Shown: positions 18,721-30,886, counted from the first letter of the stretch. The stretch: 42,028 bases of DNA from Secundilactobacillus oryzae JCM 18671 (GCF_000740055.1 NZ_BBJM01000018.1:1-42028); one strand, 5' to 3'. Made by a program: numbers and translations. The notes: generated by a model not told the origin, from the letters alone.

Positions 18721-21700
18721 TTATTTGTTTTCTTCTGCTTCCTCAGCCTTCATCCGACGTTCTAACTCATTAATTGAGTAAACGCCATCAGTAGATGAGT
18801 CACCAGCTTCTTTTGGTTCGATGTTTCCGTAGGCTTTCATACCAGTACCTGCAGGAATAATCTTACCAATAATAACATTTTCCTTAAGTCCGATCAGTGG
18901 ATCGTTCTTACCGCGAATTGCAGCATCGGTAAGTACTCGAGTTGTTTCCTGGAATGAGGCAGCTGACAAGAAACTGTTCGTTTCAAGGGCAGCCTTAGTG
19001 ATTCCCAAGATAACAGGACGAGCAGTGGCTGGAATACCACCGGCAATTAAGGTCTTGTAGTTTTCATCCTTGAAATCTGCAATATCCATTAATGTACCAG
19101 GCAAGACATCCGTATCACCAGGATCCATGACGCGAATCTTACGAAGCATTTGGCGAACCATGATTTCAACGTGCTTATCTAAGATAGTAACACCTTGCAT
19201 ACGGTAAACCTTTTGAACTTCGTGAAGAAGGTAGTTTTCAGTTGAAATAACGTCACGAACACGGATTAATTCCTTAGGATCAATAGAACCTTCATTTAAC
19301 GCATAACCACGGCGAATTGTATCGCCTTCTGCAACACGTAAACGTGCATTGATTGGTAATGTGTAAGTTCTGGTATCTGCTTCACCCTTGATTGTGATAT
19401 CTTTCGTCCGTTCTGCTGGGTTTTCCTCGATTGATTCAACCACACCAGTAACTTCAGTGATTTCAGCTTTACCTTTAGGGTTCCGTGATTCAAAGATTTC
19501 TTGAATACGTGGAAGACCTTGGGTAATATCTTCGTTTCCGGCAACACCACCGGTATGGAAGTTACGCATCGTTAATTGCGTACCTGGTTCACCGATTGAT
19601 TGAGCAGCAACAGTACCAACTGCTTCACCAACTTCAACTTCGTCACCAGTAGCCATGTTACGGCCATAACAGTGTTCGCAAACACCGTGAACCGTGTTAC
19701 AAGTGAAGGCAGTTCTGATAGTAACTTCTTCAATACCAGCATCAACGATCTTTTGAGCCTTAGCTTCATCGATCATTTCGTTACGCTTAACGTAAACTTC
19801 ACCAGTGTTAGGATCCACAACTGACTTCATTGCGTAACGGCCTAGCATACGATCGTAAAGTGGTTCAATCATTTCGTTACCTTCACGAATGGCACTAATT
19901 CTCAAGCCTCGGTCAGTTCCACAATCAACTTCACGAACAATAACATCTTGGGCCACATCGACCAAACGACGAGTCAAGTAACCTGAGTTGGCAGTCTTCA
20001 AGGCCGTATCAGTCATACCTTTACGAGCACCATGGGTAGAAATGAACATTTCCAAGACAGAAAGTCCCTCACGGAAATTAGCCGTGATAGGCAATTCCAT
20101 GATTTCACCGTTAGGCGCAGCCATCAAACCACGCATACCGGCCAATTGCGTAAAGTTAGAGATGTTACCACGGGCACCAGAATCACTCATCATAAAGATT
20201 GGGTTCTGGGCATCGAAGTTATGAATCAGCTTTTCTTGAAGTTCGTCCTTAGCATCGTTCCAAATACCGATAACGCGTTCGTAACGTTCCTGGTTTGTAA
20301 TCAAACCACGACGGAACTGCTTCGTAACCGTTGCAACTTGCTTGTGGGCGGCTTCGATGATTGCTGGCTTTTCCTTAACTTCAGTAATATCAGCGATACC
20401 AACGGTGACACCTGATTGGGTCGACTCGTCGTAACCTAAGTCCTTCATACGGTCAAGCAAGAGTGACGTTTCAGTCACTTTGTATTGCTTGTAGACTTCG
20501 GCAATGATATCACTCAAGAAGCCCTTCTTGAATGGCTTAACAGGTTCTGCATTTTGAAGGTACTCATGCACATCCTCGCCCTTTTCCAAGAAGTACTTGT
20601 CAGGAACGTAGCCGTTTAAGTTTGTGTTTGTTGGTTCGTTCAAGTATGGGAATGACCCTGGCAAGATGTTGTTGAAAATAATCTTACCAACTGAAGTCAT
20701 CAAGATCTTTGAACGTTGTGCCTCAGTAAATGGCTTTTCAATCAATGAAGAAGTTTGAATACCAACACGAGTGTGCCAGTGAACAAGACCATTTCTGAAG
20801 GCCAGAACAGCTTCATCGCCATCCTTGAAAATCATGCCTTCGCCTTCACGACCGGCTTCTTCCATAGTTAGGTAGTAGTTACCGATAACCATATCTTGAG
20901 AAGGTGTAACCACTGGCTTACCATCCTTAGGTGCCAAAATATGGTGAGCTGCAAGCATCAGCAAACGAGCTTCAGCTTGGGCTTCATCAGATAAAGGCAC
21001 ATGGATAGCCATTTGGTCACCATCAAAATCGGCATTGTAAGCTTCACAGGCCAATGGATGGAGACGCATCGCTTTACCACTAACAAGTACGGGTTCAAAA
21101 GCTTGAATACCCAAACGGTGAAGCGTAGGTGCCCGGTTAAGCAACACTGGGTGTTCCTTAATGACATCCTCGAGCACTGTGAAGACATCTTCGTCTTCGT
21201 GATCGATTTTACGCTTAGCGTTCTTGATGTTAGAAGCTAAGTTACGTTTAACAAGTTCCTTCATGATAAATGGCTTGAATAGTTCCATCGCCATTTGAAC
21301 AGGAAGACCCATTTGGTTCATTCGAAGTGAAGGACCAACGTCAATAACTGAACGACCTGAGTAATCAACACGCTTACCCAAGAGGTTTTGACGGAAACGA
21401 CCTTGCTTACCCTTCAACATGTGTGAAAGAGACTTCAATGGACGGTTACCAGGACCGGCAACTGGACGACCACGACGACCGTTATCAATCAAAGCATCAA
21501 CGGCTTCTTGTAACATCCGCTTTTCGTTTTGAACGATGATACCAGGAGCGTGTAAGTCCAAAAGACGCTTAAGACGGTTGTTACGGTTAATTACTCGACG
21601 GTACAAGTCATTTAAATCAGAAGTGGCGAAACGGCCACCTTCCAATTGAACCATTGGTCGAATGTCAGGTGGAATAACTGGAATAGTATCCATAACCATC

Positions 21701-22374
21701 CATTCAGGTTCGTTACCTGAAGTAACAAATGCCTCAAGAATGTCCAAACGACGAACGGCACGCGTCCGCTTTTGACCGGTTGCTTCTTTAAGTTCTGCCT
21801 TAAGTTCGGCAACTTCAGTTTCCAAGTCGACGTCTCTGAGCAGTTTCTTAATGGCAGCCGCACCCATTTCAGCTTCGAACTTGTTGCCGTATTCGAGCTT
21901 CTTGTCACGGTAATCTTTTTCAGATAAGAGTTGTTTCTTCTCTAATGGTGTATTGCCGGGGTTAATTACGACGTATGAAGCGAAGTAAATAATTTCTTCC
22001 AAAGCACGAGGGCTCATGTCTAAGACAAGACCCATTCGGCTAGGGATTCCCTTGAAGTACCAGATGTGAGTAACTGGTGCAGCAAGTTCAATATGACCCA
22101 TCCGTTCACGACGGACCTTTGAACGAGTAACTTCAACACCACAGCGGTCACAAACGACACCCTTATAACGGATTCGCTTGTACTTACCACACGCACATTC
22201 CCAGTCTTTAGTTGGGCCAAAGATTCGTTCATCAAATAGTCCGTCTTTTTCTGGTTTTAATGTTCGATAGTTGATGGTTTCAGGCTTCTTGACCTCACCA
22301 TAAGACCAACTACGGATCTTATCAGGTGAAGCAAGGCCAATTTGCATGCTTTCGAATTTATTAACATCGACCAC
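18721..22374 (-). CDS. rpoC: RNA polymerase beta' subunit
   Basis: 1217 residues from a GTG eight bases after GGGAGG. The N-terminal zinc site reads [20 protein letters not shown] (about 60-80). The catalytic magnesium motif NADFDGDQM lies near residue 450. A second cysteine cluster ([13 protein letters not shown]) lies near 890. The C-terminal tail is short and acidic. Catalytic half of the polymerase clamp. 17 bases after rpoB. Full length. Confidence 0.98.
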   Translation of the reverse strand: MVDVNKFESMQIGLASPDKIRSWSYGEVKKPETINYRTLKPEKDGLFDERIFGPTKDWECACGKYKRIRYKGVVCDRCGVEVTRSKVRRERMGHIELAAPVTHIWYFKGIPSRMGLVLDMSPRALEEIIYFASYVVINPGNTPLEKKQLLSEKDYRDKKLEYGNKFEAEMGAAAIKKLLRDVDLETEVAELKAELKEATGQKRTRAVRRLDILEAFVTSGNEPEWMVMDTIPVIPPDIRPMVQLEGGRFATSDLNDLYRRVINRNNRLKRLLDLHAPGIIVQNEKRMLQEAVDALIDNGRRGRPVAGPGNRPLKSLSHMLKGKQGRFRQNLLGKRVDYSGRSVIDVGPSLRMNQMGLPVQMAMELFKPFIMKELVKRNLASNIKNAKRKIDHEDEDVFTVLEDVIKEHPVLLNRAPTLHRLGIQAFEPVLVSGKAMRLHPLACEAYNADFDGDQMAIHVPLSDEAQAEARLLMLAAHHILAPKDGKPVVTPSQDMVIGNYYLTMEEAGREGEGMIFKDGDEAVLAFRNGLVHWHTRVGIQTSSLIEKPFTEAQRSKILMTSVGKIIFNNILPGSFPYLNEPTNTNLNGYVPDKYFLEKGEDVHEYLQNAEPVKPFKKGFLSDIIAEVYKQYKVTETSLLLDRMKDLGYDESTQSGVTVGIADITEVKEKPAIIEAAHKQVATVTKQFRRGLITNQERYERVIGIWNDAKDELQEKLIHNFDAQNPIFMMSDSGARGNISNFTQLAGMRGLMAAPNGEIMELPITANFREGLSVLEMFISTHGARKGMTDTALKTANSGYLTRRLVDVAQDVIVREVDCGTDRGLRISAIREGNEMIEPLYDRMLGRYAMKSVVDPNTGEVYVKRNEMIDEAKAQKIVDAGIEEVTIRTAFTCNTVHGVCEHCYGRNMATGDEVEVGEAVGTVAAQSIGEPGTQLTMRNFHTGGVAGNEDITQGLPRIQEIFESRNPKGKAEITEVTGVVESIEENPAERTKDITIKGEADTRTYTLPINARLRVAEGDTIRRGYALNEGSIDPKELIRVRDVISTENYLLHEVQKVYRMQGVTILDKHVEIMVRQMLRKIRVMDPGDTDVLPGTLMDIADFKDENYKTLIAGGIPATARPVILGITKAALETNSFLSAASFQETTRVLTDAAIRGKNDPLIGLKENVIIGKIIPAGTGMKAYGNIEPKEAGDSSTDGVYSINELERRMKAEEAEENK

Positions 22375-22391
22375 AGAATCGACCTCCCTTT

Positions 22392-25300
22392 TTAGTCTTT
22401 AGTATTCGCGTTGGACTCGTTAGTTGTCTCTTCAGCACTAGCACTTGCTGCTGCTTCAGAATCAGCTTGTTGTTTTTGTTCGGCTTGTTGTTCAGCGTAT
22501 TTGCTCAATGCATCTACGTTTACAACATCGTCGTCATCTTCGTCCATATCACGAAGTTCGATTTCTTTACTGTCGTTATCAAGAACTTTCATATCAAGAC
22601 CAAGGGATTGTAGTTCCTTAACAAGCACTCGGAATGATTCAGGAACACCTGGCTTAGGAATTGGTTCACCCTTAACAATAGCTTCGTATGTCTTCACACG
22701 ACCAACAACGTCATCTGACTTGTAAGTCAAGATTTCTTGAAGGGTGTATGCAGCACCATAAGCTTCGAGGGCCCAAACTTCCATTTCACCAAAACGTTGG
22801 CCACCAAATTGGGCTTTACCACCTAATGGTTGTTGTGTAACTAATGAGTAAGGTCCGATTGAACGAGCATGGATCTTATCATCAACCATGTGGGCAAGCT
22901 TCATGTAGTGCATAACCCCAACGGCAACTGGCTTGTCAAAGGCTTCACCAGTACGACCGTCATAAAGAACTGTCTTACCATCTGATGACATGCCAGCTTC
23001 CTTAACGGCGTTCCAGATATCAGCATCTTGCGCACCATCGAAGACAGGTGTTGCCATGTGGATACCTAAGTTACGAGCAGCCATACCCAAGTGAATTTCA
23101 AGCACTTGTCCAATGTTCATACGGGAAGGCACACCCATTGGGCTAAGCATGATGTCGATTGGTGTACCATCTGGCATGTATGGCATATCCTCTTCAGGAA
23201 TAACCACTGAAACGGTACCCTTGTTACCATGACGACCGGCCATCTTGTCACCCACTTGTAGCTTACGCTTTTGAGCGATGTAGACACGGACCATCATGTT
23301 AACGCCTGGTGATAATTCATCGCCGTTTTCACGGGTGAAAATCCGGACGTTTTGGATAATACCGCCACCACCATGAGGAACACGAAGTGAAGTATCACGA
23401 ACTTCACGAGCTTTTTCACCAAAGATTGCGTGAAGAAGTCGTTCTTCGGCAGATAATTCAGTAACTCCCTTAGGCGTTACCTTACCAACAAGGATGTCAC
23501 CGTCTTGAACTTCGGCACCAATCCGGATAATACCGGCTTCGTCCAGGTTCTTAAGGGCATCTTCGCTGACGTTAGGGATTTCGCGAGTCATTTCCTCAGG
23601 TCCAAGCTTTGTGTCCCGAGCTTCTGATTCGTATTCTTCAATATGGATTGACGTATAAACGTCTTCCTTAACCAAACGCTCGTTAATCGCGATGGCATCT
23701 TCGAAGTTGTAACCTTGCCAAGTCATAAAGGCAACTAATGGGTTTTGACCAAGAGCCAATTCACCATTTTCCATTGATGGTCCATCAGCCAACACTTCAT
23801 CAACATCGACATGATCACCGACCTTAACAATTGGACGTTGGTTGTAGTTCTTACCACCGTTAGAACGTTGGAACTTCATTAACTTGTACTTGTCTAAGGC
23901 GCCGTCTTCACGACGAACACGAATTTCACGTGCATCAACGTATTCAACAGTTCCTTCTTGCTTAGCAATCAAAGCAACACCCGAGTCATGAGCAGCTTTG
24001 TATTCAATACCAGTACCGATTAATGGTGAATGTGGGTCGACCAATGGAACGGCCTGACGCATCATGTTAGCACCCATCAACGCACGGTTTGAGTCATCGT
24101 TTTCCAAGAAAGGAATACATGCCGTCGCAACAGAAACAACTTGCTTAGGCGAAACGTCCATGTAATCGACGTTTTCGATACTAGTTTCGATGTTTTCTGA
24201 CTTAGCTCGCGCCATAACCACGTCGTTAACGAATGAACCGTCATCGTTCAATGGTGAGTTAGCTTGAGCCACAACGAAGTTATCTTCTTCGTCAGCAGTT
24301 AAATAATCAATCTTATCGGTAACCTTGTGGGTATCCCAACTAACACGACGGTATGGGGTTTCAATAAAACCATACTTGTTGATACGTGCATAACTGGAAA
24401 GACTGTTAATCAAACCAATGTTAGGACCTTCAGGCGTTTCAATCGGACACATACGGCCATAATGCGTATAGTGAACGTCTCGAACTTCATATCCGGCACG
24501 ATCACGAGTCAAACCACCAGGTCCAAGGGCTGAAAGACGACGTTTATGCGTCAATTCACCCAATGGGTTAGTTTGGTCCATGAATTGTGACAGTTGTGAT
24601 GAACCGAAGAATTCTTTAATTGAAGCAACAACTGGACGGATGTTAATTAATTGTTGAGGTGTCACTGTTGAAGCATCTTGAATTGACATTCTTTCGCGAA
24701 CAACACGTTCCATCCGTGAAAGACCAATTCTGAATTGGTTTTGAAGTAATTCACCGACTGAACGAATCCGACGGTTACCCAAGTGATCAATATCATCAGT
24801 TGAACCAATACCTTCTTGCAAGTTGAAGAAGTAGTTGATTGAAGCAATGATATCAGCTGGTGTAACATGCTTGTAAGCTAACTCAATGTTACCATTACCA
24901 ATAACTGGTAAAGCACGTTCAGGATCATCTGGTGATTGCACCTTGATGATTTGAAGATCCATTGGGTCTGTCACTACGGCTTGATCTGAAGGTGTATATG
25001 TGACTGTCTTGAAATCGTTACGTTCCAAGTATGGTGTCAACGTCTTTAAAACGTCCTTATCTACCAAAGTACCGGCTTGTGCTAACACTTCACCAGTATC
25101 AGGATCGGCTAAAGTTTCAGCTAAAGTTAAACCTAATAAACGGTTCTTAAGTGAAAGCTTCTTGTTAGTCTTGTAACGACCAACAGGTGCCATGTCGTAA
25201 CGCTTTGGATCGAAGAAACGAGCAGTCAAAAGGCTACGTGAAGAGTCAGCTGTCTTTGGCTCACCTGGGCGTAGACGCTCGTAAATATCTTTTAGCGATT

Positions 25301-26006
25301 CTTCAACACGAGAATCCTCAGTATTCTTGTGAACATCCTTTTCAAGAGTTAAAGCCAAACTTTCGTTATCACCCAACATCTCAAGAATTTCGTCGTCTGA
25401 ACCGAAACCTAATGCACGAACTAATTCGGTCATTGGAATCTTACGAGTCCGGTCAATTCGGACATACGAAATATCCTTGGCGTCGGTCTCAAATTCAAGC
25501 CAAGCACCACGGTTAGGAATTAATGTCGTACCAAAAATAGTACGACCGTTTTTATCTTTTTCTTCATTGAAATAAACACCTGGAGAACGAACTAATTGAG
25601 AAACAATAACTCGCTCGGCACCATTAATAATGAAGGTTCCTTGCTCTGTCATTAATGGGAAGTCACCAAAGAAAACATCTTGAGACTTGATTTCACCAGT
25701 TTCATGGTTAGTCAAACGTAAAGTGACGTGAAGTGGTGCTGAGTAGTTGGCGTCATGTTCGCGCGCTTCATCAACAGTGTACTTCGGTTCTAATAATTGA
25801 TAGTCAACGAATTCAAGGGATAGGTTACCTTGGAAATCGTCAATTGGCATGATGTCTTCAAACATTTCCCGCAAACCTTCGTCCAGGAACCAATTGTAAG
25901 AATTGGATTGGATTTCGATAAGGTTAGGTAAATCAAGAACTTCCTTGATTCGGGCATAACTACGACGGGTACGGTGCTTACCGTATTTAACTAAGTGTCC
26001 TGCCAA
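22392..26006 (-). CDS. rpoB: RNA polymerase beta subunit
   Basis: 1204 residues from a TTG start. The open frame has a GTG three codons earlier, but that codon is part of the GAGAGGTG binding site. The TTG gives [20 protein letters not shown], matching other lactobacilli. The rifampicin region reads [20 protein letters not shown] with wild-type Asp, His and Ser. The C-terminus ends in a low-complexity Gln/Ala/Ser/Asn-rich tail. Transcribed with rpoC. Upstream lie two candidate promoters with a terminator hairpin between them. Confidence 0.97.
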   Translation of the reverse strand: MAGHLVKYGKHRTRRSYARIKEVLDLPNLIEIQSNSYNWFLDEGLREMFEDIMPIDDFQGNLSLEFVDYQLLEPKYTVDEAREHDANYSAPLHVTLRLTNHETGEIKSQDVFFGDFPLMTEQGTFIINGAERVIVSQLVRSPGVYFNEEKDKNGRTIFGTTLIPNRGAWLEFETDAKDISYVRIDRTRKIPMTELVRALGFGSDDEILEMLGDNESLALTLEKDVHKNTEDSRVEESLKDIYERLRPGEPKTADSSRSLLTARFFDPKRYDMAPVGRYKTNKKLSLKNRLLGLTLAETLADPDTGEVLAQAGTLVDKDVLKTLTPYLERNDFKTVTYTPSDQAVVTDPMDLQIIKVQSPDDPERALPVIGNGNIELAYKHVTPADIIASINYFFNLQEGIGSTDDIDHLGNRRIRSVGELLQNQFRIGLSRMERVVRERMSIQDASTVTPQQLINIRPVVASIKEFFGSSQLSQFMDQTNPLGELTHKRRLSALGPGGLTRDRAGYEVRDVHYTHYGRMCPIETPEGPNIGLINSLSSYARINKYGFIETPYRRVSWDTHKVTDKIDYLTADEEDNFVVAQANSPLNDDGSFVNDVVMARAKSENIETSIENVDYMDVSPKQVVSVATACIPFLENDDSNRALMGANMMRQAVPLVDPHSPLIGTGIEYKAAHDSGVALIAKQEGTVEYVDAREIRVRREDGALDKYKLMKFQRSNGGKNYNQRPIVKVGDHVDVDEVLADGPSMENGELALGQNPLVAFMTWQGYNFEDAIAINERLVKEDVYTSIHIEEYESEARDTKLGPEEMTREIPNVSEDALKNLDEAGIIRIGAEVQDGDILVGKVTPKGVTELSAEERLLHAIFGEKAREVRDTSLRVPHGGGGIIQNVRIFTRENGDELSPGVNMMVRVYIAQKRKLQVGDKMAGRHGNKGTVSVVIPEEDMPYMPDGTPIDIMLSPMGVPSRMNIGQVLEIHLGMAARNLGIHMATPVFDGAQDADIWNAVKEAGMSSDGKTVLYDGRTGEAFDKPVAVGVMHYMKLAHMVDDKIHARSIGPYSLVTQQPLGGKAQFGGQRFGEMEVWALEAYGAAYTLQEILTYKSDDVVGRVKTYEAIVKGEPIPKPGVPESFRVLVKELQSLGLDMKVLDNDSKEIELRDMDEDDDDVVNVDALSKYAEQQAEQKQQADSEAAASASAEETTNESNANTKD

Positions 26007-26051
26007 GTTGTTCACCTCTCCAAATTATTCTGCGAATGGAACCCCTTTTTT

Positions 26052-26081
26052 ATATTACATTTTGATTACAAATGCTCTCAA
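26052..26081 (-). promoter_or_regulatory. rpoBC promoter P2 (proximal)
   Basis: TTGAGA (26076-26081), 18-base spacer, TAATAT (26052-26057). It lies after the hairpin at 26097-26133, so transcripts from here avoid that hairpin. Predicted from consensus only. Confidence 0.5.
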
Positions 26082-26096
26082 ATGCCAAAAAAGGGC

Positions 26097-26133
26097 AAAA
26101 AAAATCCAAAAATAAGATCACTCTTACTTTTGG
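26097..26133 (-). terminator. Terminator hairpin in the rpoB leader
   Basis: A 12-base stem (26122-26133 with 26106-26117, one G-U) with a four-base loop, followed by a run of eight T on the minus strand. It can end the glutathione-reductase transcript, and it also lies inside any transcript begun at P1, where it would act as an attenuator. Confidence 0.75.
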
Positions 26134-26201
26134 TTTTATAGTGAAGCCAACGGACAATAGATCGCCGACTTCAATTTCACTCACAGTTGCATACAAATTA
26201 T

Positions 26202-26230
26202 ATAGTACTCTTTCGTAGATTGCGTGTCAA
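26202..26230 (-). promoter_or_regulatory. rpoBC promoter P1 (distal)
   Basis: TTGACA (26225-26230), 17-base spacer, TACTAT (26202-26207). It begins seven bases after the stop of the reductase gene. Transcription from here would pass through the hairpin at 26097-26133 before rpoB. Confidence 0.6.
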
Positions 26231-26236
26231 GGATTG

Positions 26237-27607
26237 CTAGCTAAACTTTGCGGGGCGACTTTTTTTCATCGTCACAAACTCTTCCGCATTAGTCGGATGG
26301 AGCGCAACGGTGCGATCTAAGTCACGTTTAGTTGCACCCATGTGGAATGCTACCGCAAAGCCCTGGAGAATTTCGCTCATTTCATCCCCAATACCGTGCA
26401 TCCCCACCACTTTCTCCGTCTCACCCGCGCAGACAATCTTGAAATGATTCTTCCGACCGCTACCAGCAAGCGCGTACTTTTCCGGGAAAAATGACGACTC
26501 ATAAACACTGATCTGATCGTGACCAAATTTGGCAACTGCTTCTTCCTCAGTCAAGCCAACGCTCCCGATCTCAGGATGGGTAAAAATAACGGTTGCGACC
26601 TCACTATAATCTAGGTAGTCATCATCCCGATGATTAAATAGCCGTTCCGACAAACGGCGGCCAGCAGCAATTGCGGCCGGCGTGAGATTTTTAATATCAA
26701 CAATATCACCAACCGCATAAATTCCCTTGGCTGTCGTATTTTGAAATTTATCTACTTTAATGGCGCCACTGGCTTTCAGCGCCACATCCGTGTGTTCTAG
26801 ACCAATGCTAGCTGTATTCGGTGTGCGGCCAATCGCCCACAGTATCTGATCTGTTTGGATGAGCCGACCCGTTTGCGTTTCAATGACGAACTGATCTGCT
26901 TTTTGCGTCGCCTTGACAGCTTCTTCACCCGTGATGACGTTTATGGTATCACGGTACCGGGACGTGATTTCATCAGAAAGCATATCGTCAAATCTTGGGA
27001 GTAACCGATCTTCGCGTAATAAAAGCGTTACTTCGCTACCAAGCGTTTGCAAAGTCCCCGCAAATTCGGTCGCAATATAACCGCTCCCCACAATCACGAT
27101 CCGCTTGGGCAACGTCGCCAAATCGAAGAAGCCATCGGAAGTTATTCCCAATTCACCACCCTCAATATCGGGACGTTTAGGTTTTCCGCCCGTAGCAATT
27201 AAAATGTGGTCTGTCGTATAACGCACGCCACCAGCCTCAACCGTATGATTATCCACAAACCGAGCAGCTTGTTTTAAATGAGTGACCCCATTACCATCCA
27301 AACCACTAAAGTAGCTACCGTGAATTCGGTCGATGTATGCGGTTCGCTCAGTTACAAAATGGCCGAAATCAATGGGATCAGAAGTCAACGATAACCCATA
27401 AGCAGATGACAGCTTTGACTCAATCAGCATACTAGCTGCTTGCCACATTGCTTTTTTCGGAATACATCCCACATTCACACAGGTTCCCCCAATTTCATTG
27501 GGTTCAAATAAAACGACTTTAGCCCCACGCTCCGCAGCACGATTGGCCGACGAAATTCCGGCTGAGCCACCACCGATAACGATATAGTCAAACGATTCAG
27601 TTTCCAT
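26237..27607 (-). CDS. gor: Glutathione-disulfide reductase
   Basis: 456 residues, a flavoprotein that reduces GSSG with NADPH. The FAD motif is IGGGSAG (11-17), the redox pair Cys43/Cys48 lies in GGTCVNVGCIPKK, the nucleotide-binding motif is GSGYIATEFAG, followed by LLLREDRLLPRFD with arginines as in NADPH enzymes, and the catalytic His437/Glu442 is in HPTNAEE. Ends KKSRPAKFS, typical of LAB reductases. Its GGAGG site sits directly on the T-run of the clpC terminator, so it has no promoter of its own between the two genes. A related disulfide reductase for another thiol cannot be excluded. Confidence 0.9.
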   Translation of the reverse strand: METESFDYIVIGGGSAGISSANRAAERGAKVVLFEPNEIGGTCVNVGCIPKKAMWQAASMLIESKLSSAYGLSLTSDPIDFGHFVTERTAYIDRIHGSYFSGLDGNGVTHLKQAARFVDNHTVEAGGVRYTTDHILIATGGKPKRPDIEGGELGITSDGFFDLATLPKRIVIVGSGYIATEFAGTLQTLGSEVTLLLREDRLLPRFDDMLSDEITSRYRDTINVITGEEAVKATQKADQFVIETQTGRLIQTDQILWAIGRTPNTASIGLEHTDVALKASGAIKVDKFQNTTAKGIYAVGDIVDIKNLTPAAIAAGRRLSERLFNHRDDDYLDYSEVATVIFTHPEIGSVGLTEEEAVAKFGHDQISVYESSFFPEKYALAGSGRKNHFKIVCAGETEKVVGMHGIGDEMSEILQGFAVAFHMGATKRDLDRTVALHPTNAEEFVTMKKSRPAKFS

Positions 27608-27619
27608 TTTGATTCCTCC

Positions 27620-27652
27620 AAAAAAGGCTGAGACAACTCGTCTCAGCCTTTT
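27620..27652 (-). terminator. Terminator of ctsR-clpC
   Basis: Perfect 13-base stem (27640-27652 with 27622-27634), five-base loop, six T. It begins two bases after the clpC stop, and the gor ribosome binding site follows at once. Confidence 0.9.
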
Positions 27653-27654
27653 AA

Positions 27655-30150
27655 TTATTTACTTGTGACTGGCTGTTGGCCTTTGTCTGTTTTAGGTTCT
27701 TTTACATTAATTGTAATTTCCCCGCGACGAGCTCCGATTGTCACCTGATCAGCTGCCTTTAGTCGACCAGTTAGCAATTCTCCACTCAGCTTATCTTCAA
27801 GCTTTGTTTGTAGGGCACGCCGAATTGGGCGGGCACCATATTCTGGATCGAACCCAGCCTCAGCAATCACATCGATTGCGGCTGGCGTAATCTTAACTGA
27901 AATTCCTTGACCCGTAATCCGGTTGATAATATTCTTAGTCATCAACTTAACGATTTGGTGAAGTTCCTTCTTATTAAGAGAGTGGAAGATCACAGTCTCA
28001 TCAATTCGGTTCAAGAATTCTGGGCGGAACGCCTTCTTCAGTTGATCACGAATGGTTGATGCCATGGCCTCATAATTGTCAGCCTTATCTTCGGCGCCAA
28101 ATCCAACGATCTTTTCATCCCGTAATAGCGTAGCCCCAAGGTTAGACGTCATGATGAGAATCGTATTTCTAAAATCAACACGACGGCCCTTCGAATCAGT
28201 CAAATAGCCATCATCCAACACTTGCAACAAGATATTAAAGACATCTGGATGAGCCTTTTCAACTTCATCAAACAAGACAACTGAGTAAGGCTTTTGACGC
28301 ACCTTTTCTGTCAACTGACCGCCCTCGTCATAGCCGACGTAACCTGGAGCAGACCCGATCAAACGACTAGTGGAATATTTTTCCATATATTCGCTCATGT
28401 CCACCCGAATCATGTTGTCTTCAGAACCAAACATTGATTCTGCTAAAGACTTAGCCAGTTCGGTCTTACCAACCCCAGTAGGGCCGAGGAACATAAATGA
28501 ACCAATTGGTCGGTTTGGATCTTTCAAGCCGCTTCGTGCCCGACGAATTGCTCGGGAAACTGCCGAAATAGCTTCTTCTTGACCAATAACTCGTTTGTGC
28601 AGAACCGATTCCAAGTTTACCAAACGATCTGATTCACTCTTTTGAAGCTGGGTAATCGGCACACCCGTCCACTGCGCAACCACTTCAGCAACATCCTCAC
28701 CCGTGACGTTCAAATCATATGATTCGCCGCCTGCCGTGGCTTTAGCTGCGGCTTGTGCACGTTTCTTTTCAATTTTAGCTTCTAACTTCACTTCTTGATC
28801 TCGAATGTCTGCTGCTTTTTCAAATTCTTGATCTAAAATTGCAGCCTCACGAGCATCATGCAAGTCCTCTAATTCACTTTCTTGCTTTGATAAGGTTGAA
28901 GGCTTGTCCATGTGATCAATACGTACCTTAGCAGCAGCTTCATCCATCAAATCAATCGCCTTATCTGGTAAGAAGCGGTCACTAATGTAACGACTTGATA
29001 ACTTAACTGCTTGTTCTAAGGCATCATCCGTAATGTTTACGTGGTGATGGTCTTCATAGCGTGAACGTAGCCCATGGAGAATTTGCACGGCTTCATCTTC
29101 AGTTGGTTCATCGACTTTAACTGTAGCAAAACGCCGTTCCAATGCCGCATCGGATTCGATGTACTTTTGGTATTCGTCTAACGTTGTCGCACCAATTGTT
29201 TGGAGTTCGCCACGAGCTAAAGCTGGTTTCAAAATGTTGGAGGCATCGATGGCACCTTCAGCACCACCGGCACCAATCAAGGTGTGCAACTCATCGATAA
29301 AGAGGATAACTTGACCGTCGTTGTAAATTTCATCGATGACCTTCTTAAGTCGATCTTCGAACTCACCACGGTACTTAGTTCCCGCAACCAATGAGCCCAT
29401 ATCTAGCATCATTAACCGCTTATTTTGCATATCTTCTGGGACATCACCGGCCACAATCTTTTGTGCCAGGCCCTCTGCAATCGCCGTTTTACCGACTCCA
29501 GGTTCACCAATAAGCACAGGATTGTTCTTCGTCCGTCGACTCAAGATTTGGATTACCCGTTTAACTTCCTTAGCACGACCAACAGTTGGATCCATCTTAT
29601 CTTCACGTGCCATTTGCGTTAGGTCTCTTGCGAGGGAGTCTAAAGTTGGTGTCCCACCTTGAGCTTTGTGATCGCGTTGCGCGTTCTTTCGCTTAGCTTG
29701 TGTTTCACTGACACCCAATTTACGTAAAATCACGCGACGGGTTTGATTCAAATCAAGGTTTAAATTCATTAAAATTCGTGATGATAAAATTGTTTCGTCG
29801 CTAAGGAGCGCCAATAATAGGTGCTCAGTGCCAATCTTAGCAGCACCCAAACGCTTAGCTTCTTCACCAGCTAAGGCTAAAACATCCTTCGCTTTAGGTG
29901 AATAAGGCAGGTAGGATTCTTTACCTAGGCTCGTCATGGTACCGTAGCCGGTAAAGCGCTCGATTTCTTCTCTGACATCGTCTTCAGTAATTGAAAATTG
30001 CTGTAAAACACGGTTAGCGATGCCGTTTTTCTCGATTGTCAGGGCAAGCAAGAGGTGTTCGGTCCCAACTGCTTGATGTTTGAAGTACTTCGCTTGTTCT
30101 TGAGCCAATACCAAAACGCTTTTCGCGCTGGGAGTAAATAAATTGTCCAT
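27655..30150 (-). CDS. clpC: ATP-dependent Clp protease ATPase subunit ClpC
   Basis: 831 residues. Two Clp N-repeats (about 1-145), the first AAA+ module with Walker A GEPGVGKT (215-222), a UVR coiled region (about 425-465), and a second AAA+ module with GPTGVGKT near residue 555-562. ClpC unfolds substrates for ClpP and handles heat-damaged proteins. It is directly downstream of its repressor gene ctsR (17 bases). There is no mcsA-mcsB between them, as usual in lactobacilli, so the adaptor system of Bacillus is absent from this locus. Confidence 0.97.
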   Translation of the reverse strand: MDNLFTPSAKSVLVLAQEQAKYFKHQAVGTEHLLLALTIEKNGIANRVLQQFSITEDDVREEIERFTGYGTMTSLGKESYLPYSPKAKDVLALAGEEAKRLGAAKIGTEHLLLALLSDETILSSRILMNLNLDLNQTRRVILRKLGVSETQAKRKNAQRDHKAQGGTPTLDSLARDLTQMAREDKMDPTVGRAKEVKRVIQILSRRTKNNPVLIGEPGVGKTAIAEGLAQKIVAGDVPEDMQNKRLMMLDMGSLVAGTKYRGEFEDRLKKVIDEIYNDGQVILFIDELHTLIGAGGAEGAIDASNILKPALARGELQTIGATTLDEYQKYIESDAALERRFATVKVDEPTEDEAVQILHGLRSRYEDHHHVNITDDALEQAVKLSSRYISDRFLPDKAIDLMDEAAAKVRIDHMDKPSTLSKQESELEDLHDAREAAILDQEFEKAADIRDQEVKLEAKIEKKRAQAAAKATAGGESYDLNVTGEDVAEVVAQWTGVPITQLQKSESDRLVNLESVLHKRVIGQEEAISAVSRAIRRARSGLKDPNRPIGSFMFLGPTGVGKTELAKSLAESMFGSEDNMIRVDMSEYMEKYSTSRLIGSAPGYVGYDEGGQLTEKVRQKPYSVVLFDEVEKAHPDVFNILLQVLDDGYLTDSKGRRVDFRNTILIMTSNLGATLLRDEKIVGFGAEDKADNYEAMASTIRDQLKKAFRPEFLNRIDETVIFHSLNKKELHQIVKLMTKNIINRITGQGISVKITPAAIDVIAEAGFDPEYGARPIRRALQTKLEDKLSGELLTGRLKAADQVTIGARRGEITINVKEPKTDKGQQPVTSK

Positions 30151-30167
30151 GTGAATTCCTCTCTTCC

Positions 30168-30635
30168 TTAGCTCTCGTAACGTAAATGATTTAAAATACC
30201 AATCAAAATTCGCGCCCTAAAACTGTTTTCTTGCATCCGGTTATCCGCTGCCAATGTCTGCTTATCTATAGAAGCCAAAATCAAATTAGCCTCTCTTCGA
30301 TTCACAACCTCATTATTGTACAAAGTTTGAACAATCGCCAGTCCTTCTCGTTGAGAAATAGAATCACCGATTGTTTCAATTAAGGAATCAAGCACGTCTA
30401 CATCATCTAAAAGGTTAACCTTCTCGATCCGAATATAGCCGCCCCCGCCCCGTTTACTCTCTACGATATAGCCATTTTGAATGGTAAACCGGGTTTTCAT
30501 AACATAGTTAATCTGTGACGGAACAACATTGAACAGCTGGGCAATTTCAGAACGGCTAATCTCAACCTGCTCTGACTCTGCCAAAATCTTTTTCAGATAC
30601 TTCTCAATAATATCGGAAATATTTTGACCCTGCAC
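30168..30635 (-). CDS. ctsR: Transcriptional repressor CtsR
   Basis: 155 residues from a GTG seven bases after GGAGGG. A winged helix-turn-helix lies at about 22-50, with the glycine-rich wing and heat sensor RGGGGYIRI at 62-70 and a C-terminal dimerisation domain. CtsR represses clp genes and loses DNA binding on heat. A CtsR box overlaps the start point of its own promoter, so ctsR-clpC is autoregulated. Confidence 0.96.
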   Translation of the reverse strand: MQGQNISDIIEKYLKKILAESEQVEISRSEIAQLFNVVPSQINYVMKTRFTIQNGYIVESKRGGGGYIRIEKVNLLDDVDVLDSLIETIGDSISQREGLAIVQTLYNNEVVNRREANLILASIDKQTLAADNRMQENSFRARILIGILNHLRYES

Positions 30636-30655
30636 GTTATTCCCTCCAGACTTTG

Positions 30656-30672
30656 TTTGACTAATGTTGACT
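30656..30672 (-). promoter_or_regulatory. CtsR operator
   Basis: On the minus strand AGTCAAC-ATT-AGTCAAA: two heptamer repeats with a three-base spacer, one mismatch from the known CtsR consensus (AGTCAAA NAN AGTCAAA type). It starts three bases downstream of the -10 and so covers the transcription start. Confidence 0.85.
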
Positions 30673-30675
30673 ATT

Positions 30676-30704
30676 ATTATACGAATGTTTTGGGAAAATG
30701 CAAA
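30676..30704 (-). promoter_or_regulatory. ctsR-clpC promoter
   Basis: TTTGCA (30699-30704), 17-base spacer, perfect TATAAT (30676-30681). Sigma-A type; repression by CtsR is inferred from the operator just downstream. Confidence 0.75.
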
Positions 30705-30742
30705 GGATAAGAGTTGAAAATAACACGAGTTTAATGAGAACT

Positions 30743-30768
30743 AAAAAGCCAGCCTATGCCAGGCTGGC
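30743..30768 (-). terminator. Terminator after tRNA-Pro
   Basis: GCCAGCCT/AGGCTGGC stem with a five-base loop and five T on the minus strand, 22 bases after the tRNA 3' end. Confidence 0.8.
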
Positions 30769-30790
30769 CTCATCATCTCATAACGATTAT

Positions 30791-30863
30791 CGGGAAAACA
30801 GGATTTGAACCTGCGACCCCCACGTCCCGAACGTGGTGCTCTACCAAGCTGAGCTACTTCCCG
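30791..30863 (-). tRNA. tRNA-Pro (CGG)
   Basis: 73 bases folding into a standard cloverleaf; acceptor CGGGAAG pairs with TTTCCCG. The anticodon loop TTCGGGA gives anticodon CGG. CCA is not encoded. It is separated from the seven-tRNA cluster by the carAB remnant and has its own promoter-like sequence and terminator. Confidence 0.93.
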
Positions 30864-30886
30864 TTGTATGACTAAACTACTTATCT

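Noticed and set aside
22411-22725. Serine-rich plus-strand open frame opposite the 3' end of rpoB
   Set aside because: It is the antisense of the low-complexity acidic RpoB tail, and has no binding site.
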